Source: Gracilibacter sp. BRH_c7a (GTDB lineage: Bacteria > Bacillota > Desulfitobacteriia > Desulfitobacteriales > Syntrophobotulaceae). From it: a stretch of 64,000 nucleotides of DNA. The notes under the pieces were generated by a model, which saw nothing but the letters and a program-made list of their open reading frames with translations, did no database searches and was not told the DNA's origin. The first letter of the stretch is position 1. The number at the start of each line of letters is the position of its first letter. The DNA lies in the NCBI GenBank assembly GCA_001516055.1, contig LOEZ01000058.1:1-64000 (forward strand), read 5' to 3'. Made by a program: the position numbers and the translations under genes. Of the stretch, positions 8,787-17,237 are shown piece after piece.

Positions 8787-11700
8787 CTAAACGGGGAAAA
8801 TCTTAGCCTCAGGATGAGAAAAGACTAAGGCTGTCACTGAAGCTTCCGGATCCATCATCAGACTCTCTGTCAATACCATCCCTACCTCTTCAGGTTTAAG
8901 CAAGCGGAAAAGTTTTTTCTGATCCTCTATCTCTGGACATATAGGATAACCAAGGGATACCCTGATACCTTGGTATTCTTTTGTCTTTCTTGTGGGATCA
9001 ACTTCCCTGTCTGCAGGCAATCCCCAAACAGAACGCATCTCTTCATGTATTCTTTCAGCGAGACCCTCCACCATTTCCAGAGCTATAACTTGAAGAAGAT
9101 ATGATTTAAGATACTCTCCCTTAGCCCTTAAATCTTCAGCCCGTCCGCTGACCCCTTCTCCGGTAGTTACAGCGAACATTCCTAGGTAATCTTTTTCTTT
9201 GTTTGTCCAAGGTCTGATATAGTCAGCCAGACAGAGTCCTTCACCCTGACTTTGTCGAGGGAAAGTGAATTCTTCCAGAATCTTAGTCCCGTTAAGGCTG
9301 TCATATATATAGATACTATTATTATTGGCTTCTACTGGAAAGAAAGCATAGACAGCTTTAGCTCGAATGAGTTTATTTTCTTCGATCTCTTGCAAGAAAT
9401 CTTGGAAGAACCTATTGAATTCTTCGTCTTTATTTCTAAATTTTTCCACAGCTCTAACTTCTTCTGAAGCTGCTCTCTTGGCAAGCTTGCCTACTCCCAG
9501 ATAACGCCGCATAAGCAAAGGAATATCTAGGTAAGGTATGATATCTTTAATTGGGTAATCAAGGATAACATTTCTCTCCAGGTTTGGAGGTTGATAAACT
9601 GCAATATCATGGCTAACAAGAGAAGGTGACTTGTCTATAGAAGTCTCTCCGTCTCCGGGTTCCTGAGTAGAAACGTTATTCTCGGTCTGAGGAACCTTGC
9701 CAGGTAAATCACGTGAATCACTTGATGAAGTGCTGCTAGAAGACATTGTCGAGGAAGGCGTATTCTTTATAACATCACTTAACAGTTTGAGACTATCCAT
9801 TGCATCCCGGGCATAAAGAACTTCTCCCCTATAGACTGGGGCAATTTTTTCTTCCGTATATTTACGTGTTAAAGCTGCTCCCCCTAGAATAAGAGGTATA
9901 TCAATATTTTCTGCTCTGAGATCCTGTGCCGTTAGCAGCATCTGTTGAACTGATTTGACCAGAAGTCCAGATAAGCCGATAGCATCGGGGTTCTCCTTCC
10001 TGCTTGCTGCTATCAGCTGTTCAGACCCTACTTTAACGCCAAGATTAACTACCTTGTAGCCATTATTGGTAAGAATAATCTCTACCAGATTCTTACCGAT
10101 ATCATGGACATCACCTTTGACCGTGGCCAGAAGAATCTTGCCTTTAACTGCTTCTTCTGCTCTCTCGAGATGGGGTTCCAGAAGAGTCACCGCAGCTTTC
10201 ATGACTTCAGCACTTTGAAGTACTTCAGCTACGATTAATTGATTTTCATTAAACAGTCTACCTACTTCCTCCATCCCTTTCATCAACGGTCCATTGATAA
10301 TATCCAGCGGTGCATACTTTTGTAATGCCTCCTGCATATCTTTTTCCAGACCATCTTTAGAACCATCCACTATATATCCTGCCAAGCGTTCTTCCAGGGA
10401 GAGAGTGGTTGAATCTTGTGTTTGCGATACTTTCTTCTCTCTATAGAAGTCTGTGAATTCTCTTAGGGTCTGGTCGTTTGTGTTAAGGAGCAAATCTTGA
10501 GCCAGTTTTTTCTCTGCTTGTGGAATAGATGGATAACGTTGAAGCTTTTCCGCATTAACTATGGCATAATCTAATCCTGCTAGGGTATTCAGATAGACGA
10601 AAACCGCATTCAGTACTTCCCTGCCTGCGGGAGGGAGACCAAAGGATACATTACTTACTCCCAAGATAGTCTTACACTCCGGCATCTTTTCTTTAATCAG
10701 CTTCAACCCTTCGATAGTCTCCGCCGCTGAGCCGAGATATTTTGTGTCTCCTGTTCCAACAGGGAATGTAAGTGGATCAAAGATGATATCTGCAGGGGAA
10801 ATGCCGTACTTATTGACCAAAAGATCATATGAACGTTCAGCCACTGCCAGTTTGCGTTCCCTGGTCAGGGCCATCCCTTGTTCATCTATCACGCCTACTA
10901 CGATTGCCGCACCATATTTTCTAATAAGTGGCACAACCTCTTCAAATCTTTCCAACCCATTTTCCAGATTAATAGAATTAATAACAGCTTTACCTTGAGT
11001 TAGTTTAAGACCGGCCTCCAATACTGCAGAGTCCGTGGAATCAAGCATTAAAGGGGCTTTAACTTTATTGACTACATGGGGCAGAAAACTAACCATGTCG
11101 GAGAGTTCGTCTCTGTCAGGGTTGGCTACACAGATATCTATAACCTGAGCACCTTTCTTGGCTTGATTACGAGCTATCTCCGATCCCTCTTCAAATCCTT
11201 CAGCAGCGATTAGGTCCCTGAACAGACGGGAACCGATAACATTGGTACGTTCGCCAACCAACAGAGGACGGTTCTCGTCTTCTACCCAGACTGCCTCTAT
11301 ACCAGACACTCCACTCCGTAACTGAGTTTTCACAGCTCTTGGTTGATAATTCTTAAGTGCGTCAGCTAAAGCTTTAATATGAGCGGCTGTAGTCCCACAA
11401 CAACCGCCAGCAATATTTAGCCAATCATTTTCTACGAATCTAACCATTTTTCCAGCAAATTCTTCAGGTGTCTCTTTATAAAGCCCCTCTTCATCAGGTA
11501 ATCCGGCATTAGGGTGACAACTCACAGCACAAGAAGCTATACCCTCAAGGGTTCGAAGATGATCATTCATAAGTTCTGCACCGGTTCCACAGTTCAAACC
11601 AACAGAAACCGGTTCAAGATGTTCGATGGAAATATAGAAAGACTCGATATTCTGACCTGCCAGCATGGTTCCTGATGGCTCGATTGTACAGGAAAGCATG

Positions 11701-12269
11701 ATAGGTACCTCCCGGCCAAGATCAGCGAAAGCCTTCTTGATGCCGGTTCCCGCCGCTTTAACATTCAAGGTATCTTGGGAAGTCTCTACCAGCAGTAAGT
11801 CTACTCCACCTTCGATTAAACTGGAAGCTTGACGTCGATAATCTTCTTCTAATCCTTCAAATGTGATTCCGCCCATCAGAGACAACATCTTAGTTGTTGG
11901 TCCCATAGATCCAGCCACAAAGCGTGGTTTAAGAGTAGTAGTCCATTTATCTGCAGCCTCCCGTGCCAGTCTGGCAGCTTCCCTGTTTAGTTCCAGATCT
12001 CTATCTGCTAAATCATATTCTGATAGAACAGTCCTGGTAGCTCCGAAGGAATTAGTCTCGATGATATCTGCTCCGGCTTCCAGATAAGACTCATGAATCT
12101 TGCTAACAACCTCAGGTCGGCTAACATTAAGTATTTCATTACAGCCTTCGTATTCAGCACCACCGAAATCCTCTGTTCCAAGTCCCTGCTGTTGAAGCAT
12201 CGTTCCCATAGCACCGTCAAGGATTAATATCCTCTTTTTAAGTTCTTCATAGAAAACATTCACTCTCAA
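8787..12269 (-). CDS. metH: Cobalamin-dependent methionine synthase
   Basis: Transfers methyl from methyltetrahydrofolate to homocysteine through cobalamin. Domains in order: homocysteine-binding with zinc ligands (GLNCGTG, AGGCCGTT); pterin-binding; cobalamin-binding with GDVHDIGKN; and the C-terminal AdoMet reactivation domain (FPRQ, LADYIRP, GYPICPE). This is the full four-domain form, about 1160 residues. Between the cobalamin and reactivation domains lies a roughly 50-residue Ser/Thr-rich linker (TMSSSSTSSSDSRD). A GTG at 12278 is possible, but GGAGTGG overlaps it and is properly spaced from the TTG at 12269-12267, which I prefer. No methylene-THF reductase gene is nearby. Confidence 0.93.
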   Translation of the reverse strand: MRVNVFYEELKKRILILDGAMGTMLQQQGLGTEDFGGAEYEGCNEILNVSRPEVVSKIHESYLEAGADIIETNSFGATRTVLSEYDLADRDLELNREAARLAREAADKWTTTLKPRFVAGSMGPTTKMLSLMGGITFEGLEEDYRRQASSLIEGGVDLLLVETSQDTLNVKAAGTGIKKAFADLGREVPIMLSCTIEPSGTMLAGQNIESFYISIEHLEPVSVGLNCGTGAELMNDHLRTLEGIASCAVSCHPNAGLPDEEGLYKETPEEFAGKMVRFVENDWLNIAGGCCGTTAAHIKALADALKNYQPRAVKTQLRSGVSGIEAVWVEDENRPLLVGERTNVIGSRLFRDLIAAEGFEEGSEIARNQAKKGAQVIDICVANPDRDELSDMVSFLPHVVNKVKAPLMLDSTDSAVLEAGLKLTQGKAVINSINLENGLERFEEVVPLIRKYGAAIVVGVIDEQGMALTRERKLAVAERSYDLLVNKYGISPADIIFDPLTFPVGTGDTKYLGSAAETIEGLKLIKEKMPECKTILGVSNVSFGLPPAGREVLNAVFVYLNTLAGLDYAIVNAEKLQRYPSIPQAEKKLAQDLLLNTNDQTLREFTDFYREKKVSQTQDSTTLSLEERLAGYIVDGSKDGLEKDMQEALQKYAPLDIINGPLMKGMEEVGRLFNENQLIVAEVLQSAEVMKAAVTLLEPHLERAEEAVKGKILLATVKGDVHDIGKNLVEIILTNNGYKVVNLGVKVGSEQLIAASRKENPDAIGLSGLLVKSVQQMLLTAQDLRAENIDIPLILGGAALTRKYTEEKIAPVYRGEVLYARDAMDSLKLLSDVIKNTPSSTMSSSSTSSSDSRDLPGKVPQTENNVSTQEPGDGETSIDKSPSLVSHDIAVYQPPNLERNVILDYPIKDIIPYLDIPLLMRRYLGVGKLAKRAASEEVRAVEKFRNKDEEFNRFFQDFLQEIEENKLIRAKAVYAFFPVEANNNSIYIYDSLNGTKILEEFTFPRQSQGEGLCLADYIRPWTNKEKDYLGMFAVTTGEGVSGRAEDLRAKGEYLKSYLLQVIALEMVEGLAERIHEEMRSVWGLPADREVDPTRKTKEYQGIRVSLGYPICPEIEDQKKLFRLLKPEEVGMVLTESLMMDPEASVTALVFSHPEAKIFPV

Positions 12270-12325
12270 GATTACCACTCCAATTTTTCAACTTTATCTT
12301 AGTTTCAATTTTAGGTATTGTATTC

Positions 12326-12634
12326 CTATTCTATGCTCTCCAACTTAGAAGTAAGCGACTCAAGCTTAGCATCCATAGTTGCCGCCACATCACGTCTGTC
12401 ATCAATCTTAATCGTAGTGACCACTCTTTCAACGCCAGTTTCAAAAACAGCTTCTTGCATCTCCCGGATAGCTTGCATTATCTCATCTAGATCACCTTCC
12501 AAGGTGGTGAACATCGGTCCAAGTTGTCTTTTTATCCCAGGTCTATCTTTAATTACTTTCTCCGCCGCCGCCACATACTTGCTGACGCTAGTCCCAACAC
12601 CCAAAGGCACCATATTAACAGCTACGATTGCCAT
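12326..12634 (-). CDS. MTH1187-family thiamine-binding protein (DUF77)
   Basis: A 102-residue single-domain protein of the MTH1187/YkoF-like family, beta-alpha-beta-beta-alpha-beta fold. Recognisable features are MAIVAVNMVPLGVGTSVSKYV at the start, FTTLEGDL in the middle and VVTTIKIDDRRD near the end. Family members bind thiamine or related pyrimidines as tetramers; the physiological role is uncertain. It lies 57 bases ahead of metH on the same strand and could be in one transcript with it. No thiamine riboswitch is visible upstream. Confidence 0.85.
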   Translation of the reverse strand: MAIVAVNMVPLGVGTSVSKYVAAAEKVIKDRPGIKRQLGPMFTTLEGDLDEIMQAIREMQEAVFETGVERVVTTIKIDDRRDVAATMDAKLESLTSKLESIE

Positions 12635-12741
12635 ATAATCATCCCTTTACTTAACCTATTTAAATCTTATGGAAAATTATATCATATAATTGTTTTTTAA
12701 ACATATTTAACTTGTTAACTGTTCATTCTTGCCAATCAAAA

Positions 12742-12778
12742 GAGGCAACAGACATTTAAATAAATATCGGCTGCCTCA
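12742..12778 (-). terminator. Terminator after the ZIP transporter gene
   Basis: GAGGCA/TGCCTC outer arms, with a longer imperfect inner stem, followed on the minus strand by CTTTT. Located 44 bases past the ZIP gene stop. Confidence 0.7.
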
Positions 12779-12821
12779 ATAATGAACGTAGAATCTTTAC
12801 TATTATTATATAAGTATTTTG

Positions 12822-13541
12822 CTAAGATAATAACAAAGCTAATATGAAACCTGATACAATTCCTATGTTAGCAAACTCACTATGAGTTTTATGGCTCTTA
12901 GGAATGAGCTCATCACTGGTAATGTAGATCATAGCTCCGGCTGCGAAAGCCAGGAAGAAAGCGATAAACAAAGGAGATATCAGTCCAAATATTAGCCCCA
13001 GCCAAGTGCCAAACAGGGTCGAGAGTCCTGTCATAGTAGTAATAAGTACAATCCTGAATTTATTGACTTTCCCCAGGCAAAGAGGCATGGCTACGCAAAG
13101 GCCTTCTGCAACATTATGTAATCCAATGGTAACAGCTGTCATAATACCCAAAATATGCGATACTTCGTAAGTAGCACCGATAGCGATACCTTCTGGAATA
13201 TTATGCAAAGTGATCCCTAAGGCGATAAAGTATCCCATTTTGGCATATTGCTGGGATTCAGTCTCCATCTTATGCACATGAGGCATAAAAACGTCTATCA
13301 ATAATAGAAATAATGCTCCAACGATAAATCCGGCTATAGTAATATAGGCAGAACTCATCTCTAAGCTAGCCGGTATAAGACCAAGGGTAGATATCCCTAT
13401 CATAATACCTGCCGCAAAACCAAGTGACACGGAAAGTATTTTGTCTGAAATCACCTTTAAACTAATAGATATTAATGCTCCTAGGCCGGTTGCCAAACCC
13501 GCTAATAGACCAATTACTAAAATTGAAATAGTTATCACCAC
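12822..13541 (-). CDS. ZIP-family divalent metal transporter
   Basis: A 239-residue membrane protein with about eight hydrophobic segments. The two metal-binding helices carry HNIPEGIAIG and HNVAEGLCVAMP, which are diagnostic for the ZIP/GufA family that imports Zn or other divalent metals. The short His-containing loop MPHVHKMETE precedes them. The gene is monocistronic between its own terminator and the tandem repeat ahead of htpG. The metal preference is unknown and no Zur or MntR box was recognised. Confidence 0.92.
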   Translation of the reverse strand: MVITISILVIGLLAGLATGLGALISISLKVISDKILSVSLGFAAGIMIGISTLGLIPASLEMSSAYITIAGFIVGALFLLLIDVFMPHVHKMETESQQYAKMGYFIALGITLHNIPEGIAIGATYEVSHILGIMTAVTIGLHNVAEGLCVAMPLCLGKVNKFRIVLITTMTGLSTLFGTWLGLIFGLISPLFIAFFLAFAAGAMIYITSDELIPKSHKTHSEFANIGIVSGFILALLLS

Positions 13542-13603
13542 CTAGATACAATCTATTCTACGAATCCCTTGCTTTAGAAAATAATAAATCCTCCCCAAAT
13601 ACC

Positions 13604-13651
13604 ATTCATGCAGATATTCATGCGGGTATTCATGTGGGTATTTATGTAGGT
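13604..13651. repeat. Four 12-bp tandem repeats (ATTCATGYRGGT type)
   Basis: Four uninterrupted 12-base units: ATTCATGCAGAT, ATTCATGCGGGT, ATTCATGTGGGT and ATTTATGTAGGT, followed by a partial fifth (ATTTA). They lie between htpG and the ZIP gene with no reading frame of their own that has a start. Confidence 0.9.
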
Positions 13652-13711
13652 ATTTAATCAGATTATTAAATATAAATATAATAGGCATTGATACATAAAT
13701 ATTGATTATTA

Positions 13712-13750
13712 CTTAACCCTGTCATGGCTAAAACCCACGACAGGGTTAAG
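13712..13750 (-). terminator. Terminator after htpG
   Basis: Sixteen-base arms, CTTAACCCTGTCATGG and CCACGACAGGGTTAAG, with one mismatch and a 7-base loop, 50 bases past the htpG stop. There is no strong U tract on the minus strand. Confidence 0.7.
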
Positions 13751-13799
13751 GTCATTTTTAAGGTATGCTACCTCAAACTACATTGGCAGCATATCATTA

Positions 13800-15680
13800 C
13801 TACTTGTGACTCACTGCCCTTTCTAAGATGTTATTGAGTCTATTAACCATCCCCCGAGGATCTACCAGCAGGCCGGCAGCTATTTGAGCATTCTCCAGCA
13901 CTTGCTCAGCCGCTGCAGCTGCAAAGGGATCATTATTCTTTTGTAAATCATAAATTCCCTTCATAACTGGATGTCTGCTATTAATCTCCAAAATGCCGGG
14001 AGGAGTACCGCCCTGATCCTTATTCATGAGCTGCATCATTCTTACCATACTGTTCGTCCCAAAAGAGCTTAAGACAACCGCCGGACTTTCAACCAACCTT
14101 TTGGAGACCCGCACTTCAGTGACCCTATTTCCTAGAGTCTCTTTGAACCATGTCAGCAACCCATCGACTTCATCCTGAGGTATCTCCTCTTCTGACTCCT
14201 TTTGTTCGACCCCTTCAGGAAGATCCTCGCTATCTTGTTCAGCAGCTACAATCTTTTTGCCTTGGAATTCAGGCAGAGAGTTTAAAACATAATCATCTAT
14301 GGTTTCATAAACATACAGAACCTCTATTCCTTTATCCTTGAAGATTTCCAGATAAGGCCCAGATTCGATACTTTCCCTGTTATAACCGCTTACATAATAG
14401 ATCCCTTTTTGTTCTTCCTGCATCCGCTCCACATACTGTTCCAGAGAAATAAGTTCCTTATCCTTGGTCATGTTGGACTCGAAACGCAGAAGTTTGACTA
14501 AAGCATCTTTATGAAGCACATCAGTAGCTGCTCCTTCTTTCAGGAAGCTGCCGAATTTTTCCCAGAATTCCCTGTACTTTTCAGGATTATTTTTAGCTTG
14601 CTCATCCAGGAATTTCAGGAACCTACCAGTTACAACCCGATTAAGCTTGGTCACCAAAGCACTATCCTGAAGAGTTTCTCTGGATATATTCAAAGGAAGC
14701 TCCTCACTATCAATAACACCACGAATAAATCTAGCCCATTCCGGGACGATAGCCTCCGACTTCTCTTGAATAAGAACCTTTTTACAGAAGAGATTAACTC
14801 CTCGCTCCATTCGACTAAATCCAAAACTTTCGAAGTTCTCCTTGGGCACGAAAAGCAAAGCTTTGATATCTAAGGGAGCGTCTGAAGAAAAATGAAGTTT
14901 ATAATAGGGTTCATCGAAAGCATTGGCCAAATATTTGTAGAACTCTTCATATTCCTGATCACTTATCTCCGAAGGATTCTTGACCCAGATAGCCTCTACT
15001 GTATTAGCTTTTTCTCCATTAACCTTCACAGGGAAAGAAACAAAGCTGGAATACTGCTTAATTATCTCATTGATATTATTAGGCTCGGCATATTTATAAG
15101 CATCTGGTTTAAGGCTAAGGACTATCTTAGTCCCGCGACCACCGGTTGCTTCACCTTTTTCCAAGGTGTAACTACCACTGCCATCTGATGTCCAGGTATA
15201 GCTTTCATCTTCCGTTCTATAGGAACGAGTAGTGAGCGTAACTTTCTCAGCAACCATAAAAGCAGAGTAGAAACCTACGCCGAACTGGCCAATTAAACTC
15301 AAGGCCGTTTCCCCTACTGAAGATTCTTTACTCTCCCGGCTGGTTTGAGCAAGTTGGCTGATGAATTCTTTAGAACCGGAGTGAGCTATAGTCCCCAGAT
15401 TAGCAATCAGATCTTCTCTGGTCATCCCTATCCCATTATCCGAGATAGTAAGGGTATGAGCCTCAGCATCAGTTTCAATCTCGATCTCCAACGGGAGTTC
15501 CTTATCTGCAACTTCATCACCACTTAGGGTAAGATAGCGCAGTTTCTCAGTGGCATCTGCAGCATTCGATATTAACTCTCTCAAAAAGATATCCTTTTCG
15601 GTATAGAGAGAATTAATAACAATATCTAGTAGCTGCTTGATTTCTGTTTGAAATTCTCTGGTTTCGACCTTTTGACTCAT
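13800..15680 (-). CDS. htpG: Molecular chaperone HtpG (Hsp90)
   Basis: A 626-residue cytoplasmic ATP-dependent chaperone dimer. The N-terminal GHKL ATPase has ELISNAADA, DNGIGM and GQFGVGFYSAFMV. The middle domain contains ISRETLQDS, with the Arg that contacts ATP. The C-terminal dimerisation domain ends with INSRHPVMK and a helical tail. Length and motif order are those of ordinary bacterial HtpG. It stands alone, divergent from the lipoprotein gene; no CIRCE or other heat-shock operator was recognised in the 258-base spacer. Confidence 0.97.
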   Translation of the reverse strand: MSQKVETREFQTEIKQLLDIVINSLYTEKDIFLRELISNAADATEKLRYLTLSGDEVADKELPLEIEIETDAEAHTLTISDNGIGMTREDLIANLGTIAHSGSKEFISQLAQTSRESKESSVGETALSLIGQFGVGFYSAFMVAEKVTLTTRSYRTEDESYTWTSDGSGSYTLEKGEATGGRGTKIVLSLKPDAYKYAEPNNINEIIKQYSSFVSFPVKVNGEKANTVEAIWVKNPSEISDQEYEEFYKYLANAFDEPYYKLHFSSDAPLDIKALLFVPKENFESFGFSRMERGVNLFCKKVLIQEKSEAIVPEWARFIRGVIDSEELPLNISRETLQDSALVTKLNRVVTGRFLKFLDEQAKNNPEKYREFWEKFGSFLKEGAATDVLHKDALVKLLRFESNMTKDKELISLEQYVERMQEEQKGIYYVSGYNRESIESGPYLEIFKDKGIEVLYVYETIDDYVLNSLPEFQGKKIVAAEQDSEDLPEGVEQKESEEEIPQDEVDGLLTWFKETLGNRVTEVRVSKRLVESPAVVLSSFGTNSMVRMMQLMNKDQGGTPPGILEINSRHPVMKGIYDLQKNNDPFAAAAAEQVLENAQIAAGLLVDPRGMVNRLNNILERAVSHK

Positions 15681-15938
15681 TATTACTAACCTCCCAACTA
15701 TTGATTAATAATTGAATAATCGTCATCTAAGACCTAATTGTCCTAAACGACTTATATTATACCATGTTATGGATAAAAATCTATTATTTACAACAATAAT
15801 CATCCCTTTTCATTATACAAAGGAATTAATATTCTTTCTGGCGAACTATAATATAATTGTCTTCAATTAAAAAATATACAATTATTATCAGTATTTCGTG
15901 ATATCGAACCATTAATAAGTATTTTAGGAGGTAAAAGA

Positions 15939-16700
15939 ATGCAACAAATAAAGCTAAAGTCCCTTTTTCTAGTATCTATTATAATCATAGTCTTAACCAT
16001 CTTCTCAGGTTGTGGCGATAAAAATTCTAACACCTCGGAACCTGATCCAACTCCCATCCCATCTTCGGCTCCTATGTCAACCCCGGAACAACCCTCTGCG
16101 GATAATCAAGTCTTAGATGAGAAAGAGGCCGTAATCGAATTGATGAGTAAGGGCAGTCAAATAGATGAAATGTATTATGAACTCGTCATGATCGGTGCGG
16201 GATTATCTTCAGAAAGTAAATCCTGGCTCAAAGGGTCTAAGATGAAAATAGACACCACCATTAACGGTCAGCGTCTCATATCAATCTTTGACTTATCAAA
16301 AGGGGAACTCATTTCCTATATGCCGGGAGAAAAAATGGCTATGAAGATGAATGTTGAAGAATATCAGGGACAAGATAATATAACTCCCATGGACTATGTA
16401 AAACAATTAGATAAAAATGAATTTGTCTTAACAGGAAGTGAAAAAGTCAATGGGATGGAATGTCAGGTAATTCAGATTGCCAACGGGACAAGCCTCTTTA
16501 AGCAATGGATAAGTGTGGAGTATGGAATAGTTGTCAAGGTAGAAGAAGACCATGACGGTCAAAAAACTGTCATGGAGTTTACAAACCTAAAAGTTGGTCC
16601 TGGATCGGTTTCTGATGATATTTTTGCGTTTCCGCAAGATCTTGAGATTTTCGATATGAATGAAATGACGCAAGCCTTTCCTAGTGCAGTAAGTCCTTGA
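15939..16700 (+). CDS. Lipoprotein, possible LolA/outer-surface type
   Basis: 253 residues with a lipoprotein signal peptide: basic N-end, hydrophobic stretch LFLVSIIIIVLTIF and lipobox FSGC, so it is expected on the outer face of the membrane. A Ser/Pro/Thr spacer follows to about residue 50. The mature part (SKGSQIDEMYYELVMIGAG, then ISIFDLSKGELISYMPGEKMA) resembles LolA-fold or DUF4412-like beta sheets of secreted Firmicute proteins. The ATG is preceded by AGGAGG. It converges on the 16710-17075 gene with only 9 bases between the stops. Substrate unknown. Confidence 0.75.
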   Translation: MQQIKLKSLFLVSIIIIVLTIFSGCGDKNSNTSEPDPTPIPSSAPMSTPEQPSADNQVLDEKEAVIELMSKGSQIDEMYYELVMIGAGLSSESKSWLKGSKMKIDTTINGQRLISIFDLSKGELISYMPGEKMAMKMNVEEYQGQDNITPMDYVKQLDKNEFVLTGSEKVNGMECQVIQIANGTSLFKQWISVEYGIVVKVEEDHDGQKTVMEFTNLKVGPGSVSDDIFAFPQDLEIFDMNEMTQAFPSAVSP

Positions 16701-16709
16701 CATTACATT

Positions 16710-17075
16710 CTAACTCTCGTCAAAACACCATAATTCTGCCAATTCTTCAAGCAGACGCTGAGCTCGCTTCGGATTGAACACACCACAAATACAAGGAGTC
16801 GCTAAGAATTCCGCAGCCTCCTGGGAAGTGAGCTTTCCTCTTTTCATATCCAATAAAGTCTGGCGAGCCAGATACTGAGATATCATTCCATGCCCGCACA
16901 TCGTTGTTATTTCTAATATTTCATCTTCGGGAAGCTTTGCTGGTTTAACTCGGATACCTATCTTACAATTATGCTGAGTTGGATCTGAAACAGTTATCGT
17001 TATACCATCTTTACTACTATTGCTTGTTTGAGATTCATTTATTGTTGTATTTCGTTGATTTGTTATTTGTGTCAT
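16710..17075 (-). CDS. Stand-alone Cys/His (CGHG...CxC) domain protein beside hydA
   Basis: 121 residues, not a family I can name. The first 25 are Thr/Ser/Asn-rich and probably disordered. Residues 58-112 (TMCGHGM, then KRGKLTSQEA, then CICGVFNPKRA) closely parallel the C-terminal 60 residues of the 29130-29759 protein: Cys60, His62, Cys95 and Cys97 are all shared with its Cys153, His155, Cys188 and Cys190. The Cys/His set suggests metal or Fe-S binding. AAGGAG precedes the ATG. It lies 163 bases downstream of hydA on the same strand, with a hairpin between. Linkage suggests a redox role connected to the hyd complex; this is inference. Confidence 0.8.
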   Translation of the reverse strand: MTQITNQRNTTINESQTSNSSKDGITITVSDPTQHNCKIGIRVKPAKLPEDEILEITTMCGHGMISQYLARQTLLDMKRGKLTSQEAAEFLATPCICGVFNPKRAQRLLEELAELWCFDES

Positions 17076-17120
17076 TTTATCACCCGCTCCTTATATAAAG
17101 TAAATACAATGTTTCTGATT

Positions 17121-17148
17121 ATGGGGCTGGTTTTTATTCCAGCCCCAT
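17121..17148 (-). terminator. Hairpin between hydA and the CGHG-domain gene
   Basis: Perfect 10-bp stem ATGGGGCTGG/CCAGCCCCAT with an 8-base loop. There is no U run on the minus strand, so it may act as partial terminator or RNA-processing/stability element and set a lower level for the downstream gene. Confidence 0.6.
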
Positions 17149-17237
17149 CACTATGCTTTTCTTATCTTACTACTTGAATAGGAGCTTTTAGTCTTAGCTT
17201 TATATCTTCGAACGACTCGTCCATGGTTTTCATTTGA

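Noticed and set aside
13604-13651. The 12-base tandem repeats as a CRISPR array
   Set aside because: The units are contiguous without spacers and too short; no cas gene is near.
17162-17233. A 23-codon frame (MKTMDESFEDIKLRLK...) directly after hydA on the minus strand
   Set aside because: It has no ribosome site, begins 4 bases after the hydA stop, and shows no similarity or motif; probably chance.
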